Shown: positions 23,555-32,516, counted from the first letter of the stretch. The stretch is 37,224 nucleotides of DNA from Clostridia bacterium (GCA_017463665.1 JAFTOT010000084.1:1-37224), one strand, 5' to 3'. The notes: generated by a model from the letters alone, not told the origin. A program made the numbers and translations.

Positions 23555-24650
23555 AGAATTTTGCAAAAAGAATATTCCGATCGGTGCACGCGTGATCTTC
23601 GCAGTCGGCGTGCTGTGCGGCATCCTCAAGCTGATCGCCGTGTTTTCCACCCCCTTTGCCGACTTTTTCAACCGCCATATCGCATCGGTCTTTCGCGCGA
23701 TCGCGGCGCACATCACTGCGGTGCTCCCCTTTTCGCTCGCGGAAACGGCGATCCTCTGCGCTGTTCCCTTTGCCATTCTGTATTTTGTCTGGTGCATCAT
23801 AGTGGCGGCAAAGCGCGACACGCTCACGCGCCAGATCTTCCGGCTGCTCGCCGTGATCGTGGCGCTCGCGTCTTCGTTTGTGCTCACCTTCGGCATTGCC
23901 TATGACACAACGCCCCTGGAGGACAAGATGGAGCTGGAAGTGACCGATCCGTCCGCAGAGGATCTCTACCGCGCCGCCGCCGACACGCTGATCGAGCTGA
24001 ATCGACTGGAGCGCAGCATCACGCGCGGCAAAAACGGCACCGCGCCCATGCCCTATTCCTTTGACGACATGGTGGAAAAGCTGAACGATGCCTATGACAC
24101 CCTCTACGGGCAGTACAAATTTCTCTCGCCCCTGCACACAAAGGTCAAGCGCATCGCCCTCTCAAAGCCCATGACCTACACACATATTTCGGGCGTGTAT
24201 ACCTTCTGGTCGGGCGAGGCAAACGTCAACATCAACTACCCCGACTACATCATCGTCTACACCACGGCGCACGAAATGGCGCACCAGCGCGGCATCGCCC
24301 CCGAGGATGAGGCAAACTTTGTTGCCTTTCTCGTCTGCGCCGCGTCCGACGATCCCTATATCCGCTACTGCGGCTACGCCAACCTGCTCGAATACCTGAC
24401 GAGCGCCTTGTATGAAGCCGATCCCGAAATGTACACCGAGCAGCTTCTGCCCTTCTACAACGAGGGACTGCGCAGGGAATACGCCGCGTACGCCGCGATG
24501 TTTGAACCCTACCGCGACAATGTCGCCTCCGATGTATCGGGCGCGGTCAACGACGCGTATCTCAAGGCACAGGGACAGACAGAGGGCACCAAGAGCTACG
24601 GTCTTGTAGTCGATCTTGCCGTGGCATATCTCAAAAACAGCCAAAACTGA
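23544..24650 (+). CDS. DUF3810-type membrane zinc metalloprotease
   Basis: A 368-residue protein with three hydrophobic segments in the first 120 residues (about 14-34, 68-88 and 100-120) and a C-terminal domain with HExxH (TTAHEMAHQRG, H243, E244, H247) followed by EDEANFVAFLVC, which could give the third metal ligand. This is the DUF3810 pattern. The domain should face outside. Substrate unknown. AAAGGGAC precedes the ATG 23544, which lies inside the end of the pseudouridine synthase gene, so the two are translationally coupled. Upstream in-frame codons to 23085 overlap the RluA gene and are not used. Confidence 0.88.
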   Translation: MKAKEFCKKNIPIGARVIFAVGVLCGILKLIAVFSTPFADFFNRHIASVFRAIAAHITAVLPFSLAETAILCAVPFAILYFVWCIIVAAKRDTLTRQIFRLLAVIVALASSFVLTFGIAYDTTPLEDKMELEVTDPSAEDLYRAAADTLIELNRLERSITRGKNGTAPMPYSFDDMVEKLNDAYDTLYGQYKFLSPLHTKVKRIALSKPMTYTHISGVYTFWSGEANVNINYPDYIIVYTTAHEMAHQRGIAPEDEANFVAFLVCAASDDPYIRYCGYANLLEYLTSALYEADPEMYTEQLLPFYNEGLRREYAAYAAMFEPYRDNVASDVSGAVNDAYLKAQGQTEGTKSYGLVVDLAVAYLKNSQN

Positions 24651-24675
24651 GTGCCCAACAGAAAGGAGCAGCAAC

Positions 24676-25752
24676 ATGCGAAACCATATGTTTTTCAAAA
24701 AAGCGCTTTGCGTGCTTCTGTCCTGCCTGCTCTTTTTGCTCGGCGCATCCGCCGCCGACCGTGCCTCGCTCTTTCTCGGCGACAGTGCATGGGAGGAGGA
24801 CTCACTGCTCCCCTTCATCGAAGCGGAGGGTAAGCAGCTTGTCCCCGTTTCGGCATTCGGCGCGTTTTCGGGTATCACCGTCACCCTCTCCGAGACGCTT
24901 GGCTCTCTGCTGCTTGCGGGTGCGGACGGATACCTCTCCTACAACCTGAACTTCGGCACCTGCCTCGATGATGGCGGCAGCGTGACCGATGTCGAGATCT
25001 ACCGCTACGGCGGTGAGCTGTACCTCGCCCCCGAGCCGATCTGCGAAAAATTCGGTCTGCGCTTTGAAACAGAGTATGCCTCCGACGGCTATCTTGCCGC
25101 CAGACTCACCGACGGCAGCGAAACGCTCAGCTTCAAAGAGCTGCTCTCGATGTACCGCGAGAGCGGCGAAGAACCGCTGCCCTATCTGTACAATCCGACG
25201 GGCCGGACGGTGGGCGGCACCATCATGCACCCGATCCTGCTGATTCCCGCGGTCGCCAACGTCGGCAACCTGCTCCCCCTGCTGGACGGGCATCCGACCA
25301 CCTTTGCCATTGCGCCGCAGGACATCAAAAAATACGTAAGCGTGATCCCCGGCATCTACGCGGCGGGGCACACCGTCGCCTACTACATGGACGCAGCCGA
25401 CTTTGACGAGCCGCAAGCCTTCCTTGCCGAAATGGAGAGCGCAAACGAATATCTTTTCGCCCTGCTCGGCAAGACGGTGCGCATCTATATCTCCACCGAG
25501 GCATATAAAAGCATCCCGCCCCTCGACGGCTATTTTGCAAAATCCTGCCGCATGAATCTGGTCGCCGACGACCTGCGAAACGACCGCATGGTCAACATGA
25601 CGCTGTATCAGTCGCCGCTCTTCGGCATTTACAACTTCTCACTGACGAGTGACCGCGAAACGCGGCTCTTTTACGACGAATTCTTCCGAAAATTCGACGA
25701 GGCGGACGGTCTCTGTTCCATGACGGTCACCGAGTCGAGTTCGGTTCAATAA
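24676..25752 (+). CDS. secreted protein with CuAO-N-like and degenerate NodB-like regions
   Basis: A 358-residue protein with an N-terminal signal peptide (FFKKALCVLLSCLLFLLGASA). Residues about 30-140 resemble the copper-amine-oxidase N-terminal-like domain (LVPVSAFGAFSGITV, EIYRYGGELYLAPEPICEKF), which often serves as a wall-attached module. The later part (HPTTFAIAPQDIKKYVSVIP, GIYAAGHTVAYYMD) follows the polysaccharide deacetylase/NodB layout, but the usual metal-binding His/Asp set is not evident, so it may be inactive. AAAGGAG precedes the ATG by 8 nt. It precedes walR by 25 nt, so it may share its transcript. Confidence 0.7.
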   Translation: MRNHMFFKKALCVLLSCLLFLLGASAADRASLFLGDSAWEEDSLLPFIEAEGKQLVPVSAFGAFSGITVTLSETLGSLLLAGADGYLSYNLNFGTCLDDGGSVTDVEIYRYGGELYLAPEPICEKFGLRFETEYASDGYLAARLTDGSETLSFKELLSMYRESGEEPLPYLYNPTGRTVGGTIMHPILLIPAVANVGNLLPLLDGHPTTFAIAPQDIKKYVSVIPGIYAAGHTVAYYMDAADFDEPQAFLAEMESANEYLFALLGKTVRIYISTEAYKSIPPLDGYFAKSCRMNLVADDLRNDRMVNMTLYQSPLFGIYNFSLTSDRETRLFYDEFFRKFDEADGLCSMTVTESSSVQ

Positions 25753-25777
25753 AAGCATCCGAAAGGAGTTTTTCTAA

Positions 25778-26485
25778 ATGGAAAATCAGCCCAAAAAGAT
25801 CCTTCTTGTGGAGGATGAAAAAAGCATTTCGGACATTCTCGCCTTCAATCTGCGCAAAGCGGGCTTTGCGCCCGATTGTGCCTATGACGGAGAAGAGGGA
25901 CTGCGCAAAGCGCTGAGCGCAACCTACGACATCGTTCTGCTCGACATCATGCTGCCGAAGCTCGACGGCTTCAAGGTGCTCGAGGGCATCCGCACGCGCA
26001 GCGACGTGCCCGTTATCATGGTGACCGCGCGCGACGATGAAAAAGATAAGATCGCGGGGCTCGAAAACGGCGCCGACGACTATATTACAAAGCCCTTTTC
26101 GGTCAATGAGCTGATCGCGCGCATCCGCGCCAACATCCGCCGCAGCCGCGACGAGATCATCCAGACCGCAGCCGTCGCGGGCGGCGAGGTGCTCACGGTG
26201 CGTGGTCTTTCGATCGATCGCGGACGCTATGTTGCCCGCCGCGACGGCGAGGAGCTGGAGCTCTCCAAGAAGGAATACGACCTCTTGCTGTTCCTCATGG
26301 AAAACGTGGGCAAACCCTTCTCCCGCGAGGATCTGCTCGGCAAGGTCTGGGGCTATGACAGCTTCCTCGGCGATGTCAACACCGTGGAGGTCACGGTCTC
26401 CCGCCTGCGCAAAAAGCTGGAAAAAGACCCCTCTAACCCCGAGTACCTGATCACCAAGCGCGGCGTGGGATATTACATCCAGTAA
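25778..26485 (+). CDS. walR: OmpR-family response regulator, WalR-like
   Basis: A 235-residue response regulator: receiver domain with acidic pocket (VEDE), phospho-acceptor Asp56 (VLLDIMLPKLDG), MVTARDDEKDK and KPFS lysine, then an OmpR/PhoB winged helix with LSKKEYDLLLFLMENVGKPF, WGYDSFLGDVNTVEVTVSRL and RGVGYYI. The order with a HAMP/PAS histidine kinase and YycH/YycI-type proteins identifies it as the essential WalR regulator of peptidoglycan hydrolases. GAAAGGAG precedes the ATG. The gap to walK (170 nt) is structured. Confidence 0.92.
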   Translation: MENQPKKILLVEDEKSISDILAFNLRKAGFAPDCAYDGEEGLRKALSATYDIVLLDIMLPKLDGFKVLEGIRTRSDVPVIMVTARDDEKDKIAGLENGADDYITKPFSVNELIARIRANIRRSRDEIIQTAAVAGGEVLTVRGLSIDRGRYVARRDGEELELSKKEYDLLLFLMENVGKPFSREDLLGKVWGYDSFLGDVNTVEVTVSRLRKKLEKDPSNPEYLITKRGVGYYIQ

Positions 26486-26492
26486 AATGTCA

Positions 26493-26621
26493 CTTCAAAA
26501 CCAAGGTTTTGAAGCGGAGGGACTCGTACACTCGCGTCCGGCTCAACCGACGGCGAGTCCGTAAGGAGTTTTAAAGATAGCTAAAGCGCAGCTTTAGGTT
26601 GCACCTGTCCGTCTTTAAAAC
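26493..26621. repeat. hairpin cluster between walR and walK (array E)
   Basis: Four nested or serial stems: CTTCAAAACC against GGTTTTGAAG (26493-26514), GGACTCG against CGAGTCC (26520-26560), and GTTTTAAAGA against TCTTTAAAAC (26568-26621) enclosing CTAAAGC with loop GCA (26581-26597). It starts 8 nt after the walR stop. There is no clear T-run, so it is not an obvious terminator. The small stem with a 3-nt loop resembles units of arrays A-C. Confidence 0.75.
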
Positions 26622-26655
26622 GAGATTTTATTCTGAAAATCAAAGGATCGACACT

Positions 26656-28425
26656 ATGCACAGAGGTCTCTATTTTAAGATCATCCTGATCCTTGTCGTG
26701 TTCATCCTCATCGTAATGAGCGTGGTCGGCGCGGTGCTGATCGCCAACGTGCTGGATTTTTACAACGACGAGTTTTCAAATTGCATGGCGCAGAACTTCG
26801 GCGGAGACGGGCAGCTGCGCGTCTACCTCGAAAACGCCATGGAAAATGCCGATATGAGCGCCGCAGCGCAAAGTCAAAAGGCGATCCTCGCCTCGTACAG
26901 CTCGCGCCTCGGCATCGATGACTACCGCAGCTATTATATTCTCGACGCGAACGGCAGCTTCCTTGCGGGCAGCGACGCACAGGGCGGCTCGATCGCCAAA
27001 ACGCCCAACCTCGTCGCCGCCATCGGCGGAGAGGTCGGCAGCGCGCAGAATCAGGGACTCGGCTACGCCGATTATGCCCTGCCGCTCTCCAAGGGGGACA
27101 GCGCCTGCATCATCTATATCCGCGATACACAGGAGGAGCTGCAGGAGGTCACCTGGATGCTCTTTTCCATCATTTTGCAGGCACTTTTGGTCGGACTTGT
27201 GATCGCGTTTATCCTCTCGTTCTTCCTCGCCCGCGCCATTTCGCTCCCCCTGTCTAAGCTGACCGAGGGCGTACAGCGCGTGGCAAAGGGCAACTTTGCC
27301 GAAAAGATCAACGTGCAATCGAACGACGAGATCGGCGTTTTGACCGAGAACTTCAACCGCATGAGCAGCATGATCGAGGAAAACCTCGACGAGATCAGCG
27401 GCGAGCGCGAAAACCTCGCAACCGTGCTTTCCTGCCTGAAAGACGCGGTCATCACCTTCGGTGACGACGGCAAGCCCCTGCAGATCAACGACGCGGCAAA
27501 AAAGCTGTTCTCCGCCGCCGATCTGGACGGACTTTCGCTCGACTATATTTTCAGCCTGCTGCACTATGAAAAGAGCGACATCGACATTGACCTCGACGAT
27601 GCGGCAAACGTGCCCGCCGTGCAGTACAACGGGCGGGTATATGAGCTGTATTTCGGCAATATCCGCTACCGCAACGCGGAAAAAATGCGCGAGGGCATCA
27701 TCGTGGTCATCCACGATGTCACGCAGAGCTATGAGCTCGACCGCAGCCGCCGCGAATTTGTGGCGAACGCCTCGCACGAGCTGCGCACGCCGCTGACCAC
27801 CATCAAAATGGTGCTGGAATCGCTGGCGGGCGATGAGACCATCACGGCAAACGAGATGACCAAGAGCTTCCTTTCGATGGCGGAGACCGAAAGCTCCCGC
27901 ATGGAAGCGCTGATCAAAAATCTGCTCACCCTCTCTCAGCTCGACAGCCGCACCATGCAGCTGAACATAAAGCCGATCAACATCACCGATTCGCTTACGT
28001 CCATCGCCAAAACGCTCGCCTACACCGCCGAAAAGAAGGGGCAGACGCTCGCCTTTGACGGCGTGTATGCGCCGATGACCGTAAACGGCGACAAGATCCG
28101 CCTCGAGCAGATCATCATCAATATCGTTTCCAACGCGATCAAATACACCGGCGAGGGCGGCAAGATCCGTCTGCGCCTGCGCGATGCCGGCGAGAACGTC
28201 GAGATCATCGTCGCCGACACCGGCATGGGCATCCCGAAAGAGGATCTGCCCCGCCTGTTTGAGCGCTTCTACCGCGTGGAAAAGGCACGCAGCAGCGACA
28301 AGGGCGGCACAGGTCTCGGCCTTGCCATCGCCAAGGAATTCGCACTTGCCCACGGCGGCGACATCCACGTGGCAAGCGAACTCGGCAAAGGAACCGTGTT
28401 TACGATCGTTTTACCCAAGGGGTAA
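26656..28425 (+). CDS. walK: sensor histidine kinase, WalK-like
   Basis: A 589-residue membrane kinase: transmembrane helix 1 (about 8-31), extracytoplasmic sensor region (32-165), helix 2 (168-192), HAMP (193-245), PAS (about 256-350), HisKA with phospho-acceptor His374 (VANASHELRTPL) and HATPase_c with N-box (IIINIVSNAIKYT), G1 (DTGMGIP) and G2 (GGTGLGLAIAK). This is the standard WalK layout. It would phosphorylate WalR and control cell-wall turnover. The start at ATG 26656 has AAAGGAT upstream. It is followed by the YycH-like gene 28 nt later. Confidence 0.93.
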   Translation: MHRGLYFKIILILVVFILIVMSVVGAVLIANVLDFYNDEFSNCMAQNFGGDGQLRVYLENAMENADMSAAAQSQKAILASYSSRLGIDDYRSYYILDANGSFLAGSDAQGGSIAKTPNLVAAIGGEVGSAQNQGLGYADYALPLSKGDSACIIYIRDTQEELQEVTWMLFSIILQALLVGLVIAFILSFFLARAISLPLSKLTEGVQRVAKGNFAEKINVQSNDEIGVLTENFNRMSSMIEENLDEISGERENLATVLSCLKDAVITFGDDGKPLQINDAAKKLFSAADLDGLSLDYIFSLLHYEKSDIDIDLDDAANVPAVQYNGRVYELYFGNIRYRNAEKMREGIIVVIHDVTQSYELDRSRREFVANASHELRTPLTTIKMVLESLAGDETITANEMTKSFLSMAETESSRMEALIKNLLTLSQLDSRTMQLNIKPINITDSLTSIAKTLAYTAEKKGQTLAFDGVYAPMTVNGDKIRLEQIIINIVSNAIKYTGEGGKIRLRLRDAGENVEIIVADTGMGIPKEDLPRLFERFYRVEKARSSDKGGTGLGLAIAKEFALAHGGDIHVASELGKGTVFTIVLPKG

Positions 28426-28453
28426 AAAATGTTTCACAGAAAGGGGGGATCAC

Positions 28454-29821
28454 ATGGAAAAGATCATGCACCGTGCGTGCGAGCGCGTCAAAACCATTCT
28501 GATCACACTGCTGACCGTATCCATGCTGGTCCTCGCAGTGATCTATATCGGCGGTGCGCGGTTCTCGGGGGAAAGCACCGCGATCAAGACCGCTTCTCTG
28601 CCCGAGGGCGCGGTCGCGCTCGGCGAAGATGCGCCGACCAAGCTGCCGATCTATCAAAAAGACCTGCTCCCCGTCTCCTTCGCGGGCATCCGCTACGGGG
28701 GAAAGGGCGGCGGTGCCTACGGCACCGAGCAGGCAGCGGCGGCACTCTTTGACTTTGCCGCAGAGCCCATCCACCTATGCCTTGCGCAGGGGGCATCGCT
28801 CACCGCCGTATCGGCGGCGGACTATGCCGCGGCAGCCGAAAGCAATTTTATCTGCCTGAACTTTCTCACGTCCCTGCCCTATCAGATGCTCTACGCGCTG
28901 ACGGGCGAGCTCGGCGCCGCCGCAGGCAGCGACACGGCAATCAGCGCCGACAGAGTGCTGCTCTCCTTTACCGCAAACGGCAAGGCGACGCTGTATCTCT
29001 CGGACGGCACATCCTTTTACGCGGCGGACGGCGACATCACCGTAAAGCCCTCCGAGCTTGCCGCCATGGCAAACGACTCCCGTCTTTCGGGTTTTACCGT
29101 GTCGGAAAACGGCATTGCCCTCTCCTCCGCCACGCCCTACGCGCCCAAGATCTCGCTGGAGCTCCCGTCACTGGATGCCGCGCAGTATGCCGAAGTGCTC
29201 ACCCTGCTCGGCTACAAGTCTGAAACGGGTATTTCTGCGGCATCCGCTGCCGACGACGGCTTTACGGGTACGGCGGTCGCACCGCACGGCACCGTACATG
29301 TCGGCAACCGCGAGCTGCATTATACGGCGGCACGCGACAGCGGTATTGCGATCTCGGGCTTTCTCGACACCGCAAAAAGCGAGCTGGACATCGACATGTA
29401 CGATATCCTTGGGGCAAGCATTTCGCTCGCGGAGCAGCTGCGCGCCATCGCGCCCGAGGCGCTCGGCGGCGAAGGCAAGCTGTTTCTCGGCGGCTTTTAC
29501 CGAGAGGAAGATACCTTTACCGTGCTGCTCGGTCTGCATACAAACGGTATGGAGATCAGCGGCAGCACCTACCCCTATTTTGCAAAGATCAAGGTGCAAA
29601 ACGGCATGTTCGTCAGCCTGCAGTTCCGCTTTGCCAAGCTGACGAAAAACAGCTACACGAGCGCGCTGTTCCCCTCGCTGTGGCAGTACAACTACGCGGC
29701 AAACAGCGCCGCAGTCCGCACGCTGCGCCTGTATTACCGCGCGGACGAGCTGCCCGCCAAGAATCTCGACGCCGTCTGGTATTTCACGGGCGATGTAACA
29801 AGCGAGGAGGTGGCAGAGTGA
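28454..29821 (+). CDS. yycH: YycH-like WalK regulator
   Basis: A 455-residue protein with one N-terminal transmembrane helix (about residues 13-34, TILITLLTVSMLVLAVIYIG) and a large extracytoplasmic part rich in beta structure. Similarity to YycH is weak by eye; length, membrane topology and position after walK and before the YycI-like gene carry the call. YycH with YycI modulates WalK through the membrane. AAGGGGGG precedes the ATG. The stop overlaps the next start (GTGA). Confidence 0.75.
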   Translation: MEKIMHRACERVKTILITLLTVSMLVLAVIYIGGARFSGESTAIKTASLPEGAVALGEDAPTKLPIYQKDLLPVSFAGIRYGGKGGGAYGTEQAAAALFDFAAEPIHLCLAQGASLTAVSAADYAAAAESNFICLNFLTSLPYQMLYALTGELGAAAGSDTAISADRVLLSFTANGKATLYLSDGTSFYAADGDITVKPSELAAMANDSRLSGFTVSENGIALSSATPYAPKISLELPSLDAAQYAEVLTLLGYKSETGISAASAADDGFTGTAVAPHGTVHVGNRELHYTAARDSGIAISGFLDTAKSELDIDMYDILGASISLAEQLRAIAPEALGGEGKLFLGGFYREEDTFTVLLGLHTNGMEISGSTYPYFAKIKVQNGMFVSLQFRFAKLTKNSYTSALFPSLWQYNYAANSAAVRTLRLYYRADELPAKNLDAVWYFTGDVTSEEVAE

Positions 29822-30681
29822 ACTGGAAACAGGTCAAAAGCCTTCTTCTGCTTCTGCTGAGCGCGGTCAACATCCTGCTCTTTGCCTTCGTGTACAACTA
29901 CTACAGAACCGGCAACTACACCGACGAGGACACGGCGCGGCGTACAGTGGATATCCTGCGCAAAAGTGATATCGCCGTCTCCGAGGAGCTGCTCACGGCG
30001 CGCAACGACTCTGTGGATATCCTGCACGCCGACTATGACCGCGAGGACTACCTCTGCTATGCCGCAGCACTGCTTCTCGGCAAAGAGGCGGAGGGCATTT
30101 ATCTTCTTCCCGACGGCATCCGTGCCGAAACCGCAGAGGGTAAAGTCCTCTCGCTCGGCTACGACTTTTCGCTCCGCTATGTTGCACCCGACGCGGATGC
30201 AGGGCGGCCGGAGGCCGCACGGCAAAGTGCAAAGGCGCCTGCGCAGGACGAAATCTGCGAGGCTGAGCGCAGCGCACTGGAAGTGCTGCTCTCTCTGCCC
30301 GAGGGCGCTCTGCAAAATGCCCCCTGCACGCATGCAGACGGCTATACCTTCATCACGGTGGAGCAGACCGAGGGCGGCATCCCGCTCTACGGCATGCAAT
30401 GCTGCTTTGGCTTTTCGGGCGACACGCTCGTCTACGCCGAGGGCAAATACTGCTTCGGTGTTCCATCGCAAAAAACAAGCGAACCTCTTTTAAATCGCAT
30501 CAATATACTGTTTAGTGAAAAAGAACGCGGCAAGACCGGTCACATCACGGACATTGCGCTCTGCTACACCCTGTACGAGGACGCGCAAAACGGTTCCCTG
30601 CTCTATGTGCCCGCCTATGCGCTGACCTATGCGGACGGCGAGACCGTTGCCGTCTCTGCCATCAGCGGCAAAGCCTATTGA
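29818..30681 (+). CDS. yycI: YycI-like WalK regulator
   Basis: A 287-residue protein beginning at GTG 29818 with GAGGAGGTG upstream, overlapping the yycH stop by 4 nt. The N-terminus MNWKQVKSLLLLLLSAVNIL and a following FAFVYNYY form the single transmembrane helix as in YycI; the remainder is extracytoplasmic. C-terminal residues LYVPAYALTYADGETVAVSAISGKAY resemble the YycI/PepSY-like fold end. Function with YycH is inferred from family and context. The stop is 62 nt before murA. Confidence 0.78.
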   Translation: MNWKQVKSLLLLLLSAVNILLFAFVYNYYRTGNYTDEDTARRTVDILRKSDIAVSEELLTARNDSVDILHADYDREDYLCYAAALLLGKEAEGIYLLPDGIRAETAEGKVLSLGYDFSLRYVAPDADAGRPEAARQSAKAPAQDEICEAERSALEVLLSLPEGALQNAPCTHADGYTFITVEQTEGGIPLYGMQCCFGFSGDTLVYAEGKYCFGVPSQKTSEPLLNRINILFSEKERGKTGHITDIALCYTLYEDAQNGSLLYVPAYALTYADGETVAVSAISGKAY

Positions 30682-30742
30682 CGCGGCACAATTCAAAAAA
30701 TGCAGACTTATTACCGGAAAAAGCAGAAAGGAAAACGGCTTT

Positions 30743-31996
30743 ATGGATAAAATCGTGATCAACGGCGGCACGCCTTTGAACGGAACTGTGGAGATCAGCG
30801 GTGCAAAGAACGCGGCACTGCCCATTTTGATGGGCACGATCCTCATCGGCGATCGCTGCGTGATTGAAAACGTCCCCGAGATACTTGACGTGGATCTCAC
30901 CCTCGAGATCTTAGAGAAAATGGGCGCAAAGGTTCGCCGCGACCACAACACGGTCGAGGTGGATACCAAAGATGTGCGCCCCGGCATCTCCCCCTATGAG
31001 CTGGTCAGCCGCATGCGCGGCTCGACCTATCTGATCGGCGCGGAGCTCGGCAGATTCAAATACACCAAGGTCGGCATGACCGGCGGCTGCAACTTCGGCA
31101 TTCGCCCCATCGATCAGCATATCAAGGGCTTTGAAGCGCTGGGCGCGACTGTCTCCACCCTCGGCGGCTATGTGGAAGCCAGCGCCGACGAGCTCGTCGG
31201 CAGCGAGGTCTACTTCGACATGGTTTCGGTCGGCGCCACGGTCAATGTCATTCTCGCCAGCGTCTTTGCCAAGGGAACCACCGTCCTTGAAAACGCCGCG
31301 CGCGAGCCGCACATCGTTGACCTTGCCAACTTCCTCAACGCCTGCGGTGCGAGCATCACGGGTGCAGGTACCGATACCATCAAGATCCGTGGCGTCCAGT
31401 CCTTACACGGCTCGTCCTACGCCATCATCCCCGACATGATCGAGGCGGGCACCTTTATGTTCGCCGCCGCGGCGACGGGCGGTCACGTCAAGGTCAACAA
31501 CGTCATCCCGAAGCATCTGGATTCCATCTCGGCAAAGCTCTCGGAAATGGGCGTATATATCGAGGAGCTTGACGACGCGATCATCGTCAAGCGCGAGGGC
31601 GACATGAAGTCCATCAACGTCAAAACGCGTCCCTACCCCGGCTTCCCCACCGATATGCAGCCGCAAATGACCGCGCTTCTCTGTTTTGCCAAGGGCGACG
31701 GCAGAGTGACCGAGGACGTGTGGGACAACCGATTCCGTTACATTGAGGAGCTGCGCAAGACGGGTGCGCAGATCGACATCGCGGGCAAGACCGCCTTGGT
31801 ACACGGCGGCGGTGCGCTGGTCGGTGCGCCGATGCGCTCGGTAGACCTGCGCGCGGGCGCGGCAATGGTCATCATGGGGCTTGCCGTAAGCGGCAGAACC
31901 GAGATCATAGACATCCATACCATCGAGCGCGGCTACGACAACATCGTCAAAAAACTCCGCAACCTCGGCGCCGACATACGAAAAGTGTCGTTTTAG
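30743..31996 (+). CDS. murA: UDP-N-acetylglucosamine 1-carboxyvinyltransferase MurA
   Basis: A 417-residue EPSP-synthase-fold enzyme that starts wall precursor synthesis by adding enolpyruvate to UDP-GlcNAc. Motifs: SGAKNAALPIL (K22, N23), the active-site loop GMTGGCNFGIRPIDQHIKG with Cys116, which is the fosfomycin target in other MurA proteins, and FPTDMQPQMTALLCFAKGDG plus RIVD-like IHTIERGYDNIVKKLRNLGA. AAAGGAAA precedes the ATG 30743. It ends the walR-walK-yycH-yycI series on the same strand, unlike Bacillus where yycJ follows. Confidence 0.96.
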   Translation: MDKIVINGGTPLNGTVEISGAKNAALPILMGTILIGDRCVIENVPEILDVDLTLEILEKMGAKVRRDHNTVEVDTKDVRPGISPYELVSRMRGSTYLIGAELGRFKYTKVGMTGGCNFGIRPIDQHIKGFEALGATVSTLGGYVEASADELVGSEVYFDMVSVGATVNVILASVFAKGTTVLENAAREPHIVDLANFLNACGASITGAGTDTIKIRGVQSLHGSSYAIIPDMIEAGTFMFAAAATGGHVKVNNVIPKHLDSISAKLSEMGVYIEELDDAIIVKREGDMKSINVKTRPYPGFPTDMQPQMTALLCFAKGDGRVTEDVWDNRFRYIEELRKTGAQIDIAGKTALVHGGGALVGAPMRSVDLRAGAAMVIMGLAVSGRTEIIDIHTIERGYDNIVKKLRNLGADIRKVSF

Positions 31997-32085
31997 TTTA
32001 CGCGCAAAGCGCGTAAACAGCGATATAAATCCCTTGCGGCACGGGGGATTTATGTCATATCGCAAGCGCGCAGCGCGTATATCGC
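31996..32085. repeat. hairpin cluster after murA (array F)
   Basis: It begins at the last base of the murA stop codon. A 10-bp stem GTTTACGCGC with loop AAA (31996-32018) is followed by GCGATAT (32020-32026) pairing with ATATCGC (32057-32063) around an inner AAATCCC/GGGATTT stem, then a GCGCGC/GCGCGT unit. There is no T-run here; the intrinsic terminator comes later at 32122. Confidence 0.75.
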
Positions 32086-32121
32086 CTGATCTGTTTCACC
32101 CGATCCTATCTGTTACATACC

Positions 32122-32148
32122 AAAAAACCGCCAATTCGGCGGTTTTTT
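32122..32148 (+). terminator. intrinsic terminator of walRK-murA operon
   Basis: AAAAAACCGCC and CGGCGGTTTTTT arms with an AATT centre give a GC stem flanked by A6/T6, a textbook bidirectional intrinsic terminator, 126 nt after the murA stop. Confidence 0.93.
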
Positions 32149-32154
32149 CATTTA

Positions 32155-32235
32155 TGTAGGGGAATAGCGACCTACGGTCGCATTACGTTCCGCCTCCCGA
32201 AAAGCATCGGCGCGATGTTGTAAACGGCGGACATG
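32155..32235. repeat. GTAGGGG element G4, truncated
   Basis: Starts TGTAGGGGAATAGCGACC with a small GCGACC-TAC-GGTCGC stem, then CCCGAAAAGCATCGGCGCG and ATGTTGTAAACGGCGG, the interior shared with G2 and G6. No CCCCTAC right end is found before the next gene, so it seems a partial copy. Confidence 0.7.
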
Positions 32236-32258
32236 CGAAACCGTTATTTTGCTATAGT

Positions 32259-32516
32259 CTATTTTCGACGCTTGTATGCCCGATACGGCAAGGTGATTAC
32301 TTTCCACAAGACATATAAAACCGTGCAAACAAGCCGCACCGGAAACAACACAAATCTGCATTTGTATCTATAATATTCTTCGCGATCTATAACGATCACC
32401 GGCTTAAACTCGCCGCAGCCTTCACACAACGTAAAATCATCGGTGATAATATATTTTTCGGGCGGATCATTTGTTCCGTTCATCTCATTCCAACAGTCCA
32501 GACAAAATTCTGCCAT
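32259..32516 (-). CDS. small zinc-ribbon membrane protein
   Basis: An 85-residue protein. Two CxxC pairs (FCLDCWNEMNG and LCEGCGEFKP) form a probable zinc ribbon; the C-terminal part (FVLFPVRLVCTVLYVLWKVI) is one hydrophobic segment with a basic tail (YRAYKRRK). GAGGGTG lies about 6 nt before the ATG. It is preceded by a near-perfect SigA promoter and an SOS-box-like site, so induction by DNA damage is possible. Function unknown. Clearly lower in GC than murA and asnS, and probably acquired with the adjoining XRE gene. Confidence 0.8.
   Translation of the reverse strand: MAEFCLDCWNEMNGTNDPPEKYIITDDFTLCEGCGEFKPVIVIDREEYYRYKCRFVLFPVRLVCTVLYVLWKVITLPYRAYKRRK

Noticed and set aside
26776-28368. 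530-codon open frame on the minus strand
   Set aside because: Antisense to walK; shadow frame.
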